From: CAZNRY01 sp964575675 | Lineage (GTDB): Bacteria > Eisenbacteria > RBG-16-71-46 > CAIMUX01 > VGJL01 | NCBI GenBank assembly: GCA_964575675.1 | Contig: CAZNRY010000067.1 | Location: 1 to 19,715 of the forward strand | DNA: 19,715 nucleotides | Direction: 5' to 3' | In this document: piece by piece, positions 15,130 to 19,715 of the stretch | How positions within the stretch are numbered: the stretch's first letter is position 1 | Layout: each line of letters starts with the position of its first letter | Program-made: the position numbers and the translations under genes | The notes under the pieces: generated by a model | What the model was told of the DNA's origin: nothing | What the model saw: the letters and a program-made list of their open reading frames with translations, nothing else | Databases searched by the model: none

Positions 15130-17018
15130 AGAACGAGGAGCATGCCAGGTCGGCCGGGCTCGCACAATCGGTCGTTCTTAGGGGGAGGACACTCCATTCG
15201 ACCCTGGAGCCGGTGGAGGGGCTCGAGACGATCCCGGTCTTTCTCTCGAGAAACGCGGCCCGTTTCGCGGGGAAGCCTGCTCTCCGAGAGAAGCGGAATG
15301 GCCGATTCGTCGATGTCGCGTGGGATCGACTGCTCCTCCATGTCGTTGCGCTCGGCCGCTTCCTGCGGGCCCGGGGGATCGTAAGGGGGGACCGCGTCGT
15401 CGCCCTCTCACGCAATCGATCGGAGATGCTAGCGGCGGAGATGGCCGTGATGAGCATCGGGGCAGTCTACGTGCCCCTCTTCCATGGCTATTCGAGGGAG
15501 CAGGCCAGCAGCCTCATCGCCAACTCCGGGGCGAAGGCGGTTCTCGTCGCCGATGTCACGCAACTTCGCAAGCTCGAGCCGAACGACCGCTGCGAGCTCA
15601 TCGTCGCCTTCGATGAGATCGGGGAACAAGAGCGTGAGGAGACGGTCGGTTGGTTCAAGGGGGAGTTCACGCCTTTCTCCGCGATCGGGGGCAAGGCTGC
15701 GGCCGGGGATCCGTCGCCAAGAGAGGTCGAGAGGTTTCTCCAGGGCGCGTCGGATCTCGATCCACGCGATCCGTGCCTCATGATGTACACGTCGGGGACA
15801 GCAGGCGAGCTCAAGGGGGTCGTGCTCTGCCACGACAATATCCTGTCGCAGCAGAGAGCGCTGAAGAGGATCTGGGATCTCTCTCCTGAAGACCGGTTCC
15901 TCTCCTACCTGCCCTGGCATCATTCGTTCGGAGGGATCTTCGAGAAATACAACGCGCTCTGGAACGGCGCCCCCCTTGCCCTGGATGACAGCGCCGGCAA
16001 GGATCTGCCCCTCCTTCTAGCCAACTGGAAGGCGATCCGGCCGACCGTCTACTTCAGCGTGCCCGCGGTCTATCTCGAGCTGTACAATCACGTGCGGCTT
16101 CATCCGGAGGACGAGGAGGAGATCTTTCATCCAGAGTTGCGGTTCGTCTTCACGGCGGCCGCGCCCCTTCCGGCAATCGTCGGCGACTATTGCGCGCACC
16201 GGGGCATTCCGGTGATCGAAGGCTGGGGTCTCACCGAAACTTCCCCCTGCTGCTCGGTCACGGACCTGCACGAACCGCGGAACGTCCCCGGAATGGTCGG
16301 GTACCCGATTCCGGGCGTGACGATCCGTCTCGAAGACGACGGAGAGATCCTGATCCGAGGACCAAATGTGATGCTGGGCTACCACCGGAACGAGGAGGAG
16401 ACCCGGCGGGTGCTTCCGGGGGACGGTTGGTTCCGGACCGGAGACCTGGGGGCGATTGCGGGGAGGGGGCTCCGGCTGATCGCGCGCAAGGACCGGCTCT
16501 TTAAGCTTCTCAGCGGGGAACGCGTGACTCCCTCGCCGTTAGAGTCCCAGATTGCCGGAATGAGCAAGTACATCCAGCATGTCGTGGTCGGGGGCTCGGG
16601 GCGGGAGCACGTGACGGCATTGATCTTCCCCAATCTGGGCCTGATCAAGGAGGAGTTCGGCGACGATGTCGAGCGGGCCGAACGGGAAGTGCGCGAATCG
16701 TTCTTTGGAGCGATCCGGCAGGTGAACGACGGCCATCCGGTCCACTACGAGCGGATCAAGGCGTTTGTGGTGCTCGGGCATTGCCTCACGCTCGAGAAGG
16801 GCGAGCTCACCCCATCGATGAAAGTGCGCGCGAAGAACGTGCTCGAGAATCATGAGAAGCATCTGGAGGCCGTCTACGATCCGTCCGCAGACTGCGATTG
16901 CCGCCTCCTGCGCCGCGTGGTCCGGCTCGTGCCCGACTCGCGGCCCTGTTTCCTGGACAAGGGGACCACTCTGGATCGGTGTCACGAGTGCGGGTCAATC
17001 ATTGCCGAGGACGAATGA
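15126..17018 (+). CDS. Acyl-CoA ligase (AMP-forming, long-chain fatty-acid type) with cysteine-rich tail
   Basis: ANL-superfamily enzyme of 630 residues that activates a carboxylate with ATP and CoA. Seen: the phosphate loop MMYTSGTAGELKGV (219-232), EGWGLTETSP (365-374), GWFRTGDLG (434-442), RKDRLFKLLSGERVTPSPLE (454-473) and LTPSMKVRA with the likely catalytic Lys566. The last motif and the length are those of long-chain fatty acyl-CoA synthetases; benzoate-CoA ligases are shorter (about 520-530). The aromatic acid substrate is thus uncertain; alicyclic, dicarboxylic, long-chain or arylalkanoic acids are possible. Residues 585-630 form a tail with Cys590, Cys592, Cys608, Cys619 and Cys622 (CDC, later CHEC), which might bind metal. 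It overlaps the ATPase gene by ATGA, and its stop overlaps a possible had start at 17015. Confidence 0.85.
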   Translation: MKNEEHARSAGLAQSVVLRGRTLHSTLEPVEGLETIPVFLSRNAARFAGKPALREKRNGRFVDVAWDRLLLHVVALGRFLRARGIVRGDRVVALSRNRSEMLAAEMAVMSIGAVYVPLFHGYSREQASSLIANSGAKAVLVADVTQLRKLEPNDRCELIVAFDEIGEQEREETVGWFKGEFTPFSAIGGKAAAGDPSPREVERFLQGASDLDPRDPCLMMYTSGTAGELKGVVLCHDNILSQQRALKRIWDLSPEDRFLSYLPWHHSFGGIFEKYNALWNGAPLALDDSAGKDLPLLLANWKAIRPTVYFSVPAVYLELYNHVRLHPEDEEEIFHPELRFVFTAAAPLPAIVGDYCAHRGIPVIEGWGLTETSPCCSVTDLHEPRNVPGMVGYPIPGVTIRLEDDGEILIRGPNVMLGYHRNEEETRRVLPGDGWFRTGDLGAIAGRGLRLIARKDRLFKLLSGERVTPSPLESQIAGMSKYIQHVVVGGSGREHVTALIFPNLGLIKEEFGDDVERAEREVRESFFGAIRQVNDGHPVHYERIKAFVVLGHCLTLEKGELTPSMKVRAKNVLENHEKHLEAVYDPSADCDCRLLRRVVRLVPDSRPCFLDKGTTLDRCHECGSIIAEDE

Positions 17019-17025
17019 AGGAGGG
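17018..17025 (+). promoter_or_regulatory. Ribosome binding site favouring the GTG start of had
   Basis: AAGGAGGG ends 4 bp before GTG 17030, a near-perfect Shine-Dalgarno. The alternatives are ATG 17015 (overlapping the ligase stop, with only a weak GAGG upstream) and ATG 17054, where the family homology begins. Confidence 0.6.
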
Positions 17026-17029
17026 AAAC

Positions 17030-18106
17030 GTGGCCGCGAAGGGACGGGGATTCATGCGGGCGTGGATGATGACAGAGCCGGGCCGGCCGTGCGAGAAGAG
17101 CGAGCTGCCGCTCGAGATACCCTCGGCCGGAGAGGTCGTCGTCGAGGTCGCCGGCTGTGGGGTCTGCCACACCGACATTTCGTTCCTGTATATGGGGGTC
17201 AAGACGAGACAGGCGCCTCCCCTGGTCCTCGGACACGAGATCAGCGGCACCGTGGTCGAGGCGGCGGACGGCGTCGACCCGTCGATCTTGGGACGGCCGG
17301 TCCTGGTGCCGGCGGTTCTCCCCTGCGGGAAGTGCGAGCTATGCCGCGCGGGGCATCGGAGGATCTGCGGCGCGCAAATCATGCCCGGCAACGACCGTCA
17401 CGGCGGATTCGCTTCCCACGTCGTCGTTCCAGCCGAGTTTCTCTGCCCCGTCCCGGAGACCCTGCTCACGAAGCAGGAACTGTGGGAACTGGCCATCGTC
17501 TCCGACGCGGTCACGACCCCGTTCCAGGCGGTCAAACGCTCCAACCTGGCCTCGGGGCATCTCGCTGTTTTCATCGGCGTGGGCGGCATCGGAATCCACG
17601 GGACCCAGATTGCGGCGGCTGTTGGCGCGAAGGTGGTCGCGCTCGACGTCGATCAAGCAAAGCTCGACGTCGCCTCCCGGCACGGCGCCCACGCGACCGT
17701 CAACGTCTCTCAAATCGACCCGAAGGAGATCCGCAAGCGGATCAAGGAGGAAGCAAAGAAGCTCGGCGCGCCCGGAGCGCTGTGGAGGATCTTCGAGACT
17801 TCGGGGACCCGCGCGGGCCAGGAGATCGCCTATTCGCTCCTCGGCCACGGCGCCCATCTTTCAATCGTCGGGTTCACGATGGACAAGACCGAGGTTCGCC
17901 TGAGCAATCTGATGGCCTTCGATGCGTCGATCAGCGGCAACTGGGGATGCGACCCGCTCCTGTACCCGGAGGTGCTGGCCTGGATCGCGGAGGGGAGGAT
18001 CCAGGTCAGTCCCTTTGTCGAGAAACATCCTCTGGACGAGATCAACGATGTCCTGGATGCCGCTCATCATGGGCGGCTGTCCCGGCGGGCGGTGCTCGTT
18101 CCTTGA
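17030..18106 (+). CDS. had: 6-hydroxycyclohex-1-ene-1-carbonyl-CoA dehydrogenase
   Basis: Zinc-dependent medium-chain alcohol dehydrogenase of 358 residues, oxidising the product of Dch with NAD to 6-oxocyclohex-1-ene-1-carbonyl-CoA, the substrate of Oah. Evidence: the N-terminus RAWMMTEPGRP and AGCGVCHTD (Cys46) with LGHEISGTV (His69, Glu70) are very like Had as I recall it; the structural zinc cysteines are Cys99, Cys102, Cys105 and Cys113 in PCGKCELCRAGHRRIC; the dinucleotide motif is GVGGIG (183-188); MAFDASISGNWGC and the C-terminal RRAVLVP also match Had. GTG 17030 is chosen for its strong ribosome binding site. The gene is separated from oah and dch by the four-gene reductase module and the ligase, although the three enzymes act in sequence. 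Confidence 0.9.
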   Translation: MAAKGRGFMRAWMMTEPGRPCEKSELPLEIPSAGEVVVEVAGCGVCHTDISFLYMGVKTRQAPPLVLGHEISGTVVEAADGVDPSILGRPVLVPAVLPCGKCELCRAGHRRICGAQIMPGNDRHGGFASHVVVPAEFLCPVPETLLTKQELWELAIVSDAVTTPFQAVKRSNLASGHLAVFIGVGGIGIHGTQIAAAVGAKVVALDVDQAKLDVASRHGAHATVNVSQIDPKEIRKRIKEEAKKLGAPGALWRIFETSGTRAGQEIAYSLLGHGAHLSIVGFTMDKTEVRLSNLMAFDASISGNWGCDPLLYPEVLAWIAEGRIQVSPFVEKHPLDEINDVLDAAHHGRLSRRAVLVP

Positions 18107-18122
18107 CGGGCACCGAGAGCGT

Positions 18123-18148
18123 GGTGCACTACCGGCGGCAGATGCACC
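18123..18148. promoter_or_regulatory. GGTGCA-N14-TGCACC inverted repeat upstream of bcrC
   Basis: A 6-bp perfect dyad in the 64-bp gap between had and bcrC. The half-sites contain TGCA. From memory, the benzoyl-CoA repressor BzdR of Azoarcus binds TGCA-containing repeats, though with a different spacing. No matching regulator gene is visible, so this is only a candidate operator or a weak hairpin. Confidence 0.25.
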
Positions 18149-18159
18149 TGATGGATTTC

Positions 18160-18164
18160 AGGAG
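18160..18164 (+). promoter_or_regulatory. Ribosome binding site supporting the TTG start of bcrC
   Basis: AGGAG lies 6 nt before TTG 18171. There is no ATG or GTG nearby that fits, and the residues after TTG match the N-terminus of BcrC (NRKAIV followed by YEDLSF). Confidence 0.7.
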
Positions 18165-18170
18165 AGACGA

Positions 18171-19340
18171 TTGAATCGGAAAGCGATTGTCGATTGGGCG
18201 ATGGGGATCTACGAGGACTTGAGCTTCGGCGCGGCTCGGGCCCATCTTGCGGAGAACCCGGGTCTCAAGGCATGCGGCTTTCTGCCGGTCTACGCGCCCC
18301 GCGAGATCATTCGCGCCAGCGGTCTCCTGCCGGTGGGGATTCATGGGGGGGGCGACCGGCTCGAGATCATCCGGGGCGACGCCTTCTATCAATCCTATAT
18401 CTGCCACCTCCCCCGCTCCGTGATCGAGTTGGCGCAATCGGGGAGGCTCGATTTCCTGTCCGCCGTCCTTTTCCCATCCACCTGCGACGTGATTCGAAAC
18501 CTCTCTGGCATCTGGAAGCTCCTCTATCCCGGACTCTATGTCCGGTATCTCGATCTTCCTCAGGTTCGAGAGATGAGCACCGGCGGCGTCTTCTGGGAGG
18601 AAGAGCTGCGGCTGCTGCTCGGCCAGCTGGGGGATGTCTCGGGGAATCCCGCGAGCGATGCCTCGCTCCGGGAAGCGATCATGAGCTACAATGCCGCCCG
18701 CGATCTGGTCCGTGAGCTCTACCGCGCGCGCCAGGAGAGCCCCTGGTCCGTGCCGACCGAGGAGCTATACGTCCTGATGCGTGCCGGAGAGGTCACGCCG
18801 CTGGAGGGCTTCCTCGAGCATGCGCGGGCCTACCTCGCGGCCGTCGAGGCCGATCCCGCGCAACCGAAGGACAGGAGCCGGGTCATGATCGTCGGGGCGT
18901 TTTGCGAGCAGCCGCCCCTGGGATTGATCAAGACGATCGAACGGGCCGGCTGCTACATCGTCGATGACGACTTCCTGCTCGGAAATCGCTTCTTCGCAGG
19001 GGACGTTTCGCTGGAGGGGGATCTCGTGGCGAATCTCGCCCGATCCCTGATCCAGCATTCGGTGCCGTCATCCGTGCTCTTCGAGGTCGATCCAACAGGG
19101 AAGAAAAGTCTGATGCGCGACCGAGCCCGGGCCGCCCGGGCCGACGGGATCATCTTCGCTGCGCCCAGCTTCTGCGACCCTGCACTGCTCGACCGCCCAA
19201 TGCTCCGAGCGGGAGTGGAGGCGGCAGGGATTCCCTGCATCGCCTTCCAGTATTCGGAGAACACGGGGCAGTTCCAGCAGTTCAGGGAACAAGCCGGGAC
19301 CTTCTCCGATTCGATCAAACTCTGGGGAGAAAGCGCATGA
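18171..19340 (+). CDS. bcrC: Benzoyl-CoA reductase subunit C
   Basis: Catalytic-side subunit of class I ATP-dependent benzoyl-CoA reductase, 389 residues. With BcrB it holds the [4Fe-4S] clusters and the substrate site where benzoyl-CoA is reduced to cyclohexa-1,5-diene-carbonyl-CoA. It closely follows the Thauera-type BcrC as I know it: FLPVYAPREII, QSYICHLPRS (Cys78), FPSTCDVIRNLSGIWK (Cys105), GAFCEQPPLGLIK (242-254), CYIVDDDF (261-268), APSFCDPALL (Cys335) and the ending AGTFSDSIKLW. Cys78, Cys105 and Cys335 are the expected cluster ligands. Translation starts at TTG, supported by AGGAG and by the family N-terminus. The stop overlaps the bcrB start by ATGA. It is clearly distinct from the BcrB-like subunits at 9948 and 13052. 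Confidence 0.95.
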   Translation: MNRKAIVDWAMGIYEDLSFGAARAHLAENPGLKACGFLPVYAPREIIRASGLLPVGIHGGGDRLEIIRGDAFYQSYICHLPRSVIELAQSGRLDFLSAVLFPSTCDVIRNLSGIWKLLYPGLYVRYLDLPQVREMSTGGVFWEEELRLLLGQLGDVSGNPASDASLREAIMSYNAARDLVRELYRARQESPWSVPTEELYVLMRAGEVTPLEGFLEHARAYLAAVEADPAQPKDRSRVMIVGAFCEQPPLGLIKTIERAGCYIVDDDFLLGNRFFAGDVSLEGDLVANLARSLIQHSVPSSVLFEVDPTGKKSLMRDRARAARADGIIFAAPSFCDPALLDRPMLRAGVEAAGIPCIAFQYSENTGQFQQFREQAGTFSDSIKLWGESA

Positions 19341-19715
19341 TCAGGGCGAACAAGGACCGATCGATGGAGCTTCAGAAGGAGATGATCGGAGCGCACTACC
19401 GCCGCCTGGAGATGGCTCCCGAAACGGGAGATCCGGTCGTGTACACATTCGTCCCCGGAAACCTCACGGAGTTGATCCGCAGCTTCGACGCGCTTCCGGT
19501 TCTGCCGGAGATCAACGCCCTCCAGTCGGGGATGCGGGGGAAGAGCGGGGAGTACATCACCGCGGCCGAGAAGGCGGGCCATTCGGAGGACGTCTGCACC
19601 TACGTGAAGTGCGACATCGGAATGATGAAACTCGGCAATATCGGTCCGACCGGAACGCGCCTCCCTAAACCCGACCTCCTCCTCCTCTCCTACACCGGCT
19701 GCTACACATTCATGA
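19337..19715 (+). CDS. bcrB: Benzoyl-CoA reductase subunit B, 3' end missing
   Basis: The first 126 residues of BcrB, the partner of BcrC; the family is about 430 residues, so the gene continues beyond the right edge. Seen: MELQKEMIGAHYRRL (10-24), YTFVPGNLTELI (36-47), PEINALQSGM (57-66), GHSEDVCTYVKCDIGMM with Cys87 (81-97), GNIGPTG (100-106) and LLLLSYTGCYTF with Cys122. Cys87 and Cys122 are two of three expected cluster ligands; the third lies outside the window. ATG 19337 overlaps the bcrC stop, with GGGGAGA upstream; the next ATG (residue 10) is an alternative closer to where homology starts. In Thauera-type operons bcrA and bcrD follow, and probably do so here too. Confidence 0.93.
   Translation, partial: MIRANKDRSMELQKEMIGAHYRRLEMAPETGDPVVYTFVPGNLTELIRSFDALPVLPEINALQSGMRGKSGEYITAAEKAGHSEDVCTYVKCDIGMMKLGNIGPTGTRLPKPDLLLLSYTGCYTFM

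Overview
This window is a G+C-rich (by eye), almost fully coding stretch of bacterial DNA. Thirteen genes lie on the + strand and one partial gene runs divergently at the left edge. The content is that of a locus for anaerobic aromatic-ring degradation by the benzoyl-CoA route: benzoyl-CoA reductase (class I, ATP-dependent), cyclohexadienoyl-CoA hydratase, hydroxycyclohexenoyl-CoA dehydrogenase, a ring-opening crotonase-family hydrolase and beta-oxidation genes. The host is therefore probably an anaerobe or facultative anaerobe with high G+C. I cannot assign a phylum from the sequence.

Layout. Positions 1-511 (-) hold a partial short-chain dehydrogenase. A 212-225 bp divergent gap follows. 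Positions 736-4056 hold a thiolase and a 3-hydroxyacyl-CoA dehydrogenase/enoyl-CoA hydratase fusion, the lower beta-oxidation part. After a 175 bp gap with a sigma70-like promoter come, at 4232-8034, a molybdenum hydroxylase-family enzyme made of a FAD subunit and a fused [2Fe-2S]+Mo subunit. Positions 8162-9891 hold an Oah/BadI-like ring-opening hydrolase and a Dch-like hydratase.

Positions 9948-15129 hold an unusual four-gene module in the order catalytic-like, ATPase, catalytic-like, ATPase, all related to benzoyl-CoA reductase/2-hydroxyacyl-CoA dehydratase. The first catalytic-like subunit is fused in frame behind a complete ketopantoate-reductase-type (PanE/ApbA) dehydrogenase and lacks all three positions that carry the [4Fe-4S]-ligating cysteines in its partner. 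The ATPase next to it also has altered nucleotide-binding motifs. The second catalytic/ATPase pair looks fully canonical. Positions 15126-18106 hold an acyl-CoA ligase of the long-chain type and Had. At 18171-19715 lie the genuine benzoyl-CoA reductase genes bcrC and the start of bcrB; bcrA and bcrD presumably follow outside the window.

How they may work together (inference): the CoA ligase activates a carboxylate, the Mo enzyme may modify a (hydroxy)aryl-CoA or another substrate, and BcrCB(AD) dearomatises benzoyl-CoA. Dch, Had and the Oah-like hydrolase then convert the dienoyl-CoA to a ring-opened acyl-CoA, and the fused dehydrogenase/hydratase, thiolase and SDR carry out beta-oxidation. 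The PanE-fused asymmetric module does not fit this known scheme and is the most likely new system here: perhaps a reductase or a 2-oxoacid-reducing, 2-hydroxyacyl-CoA-dehydrating enzyme. Many + strand genes overlap by the ATGA motif, so translation is probably coupled through much of the locus. I saw no tRNA, rRNA, CRISPR, insertion sequence or convincing intrinsic terminator.
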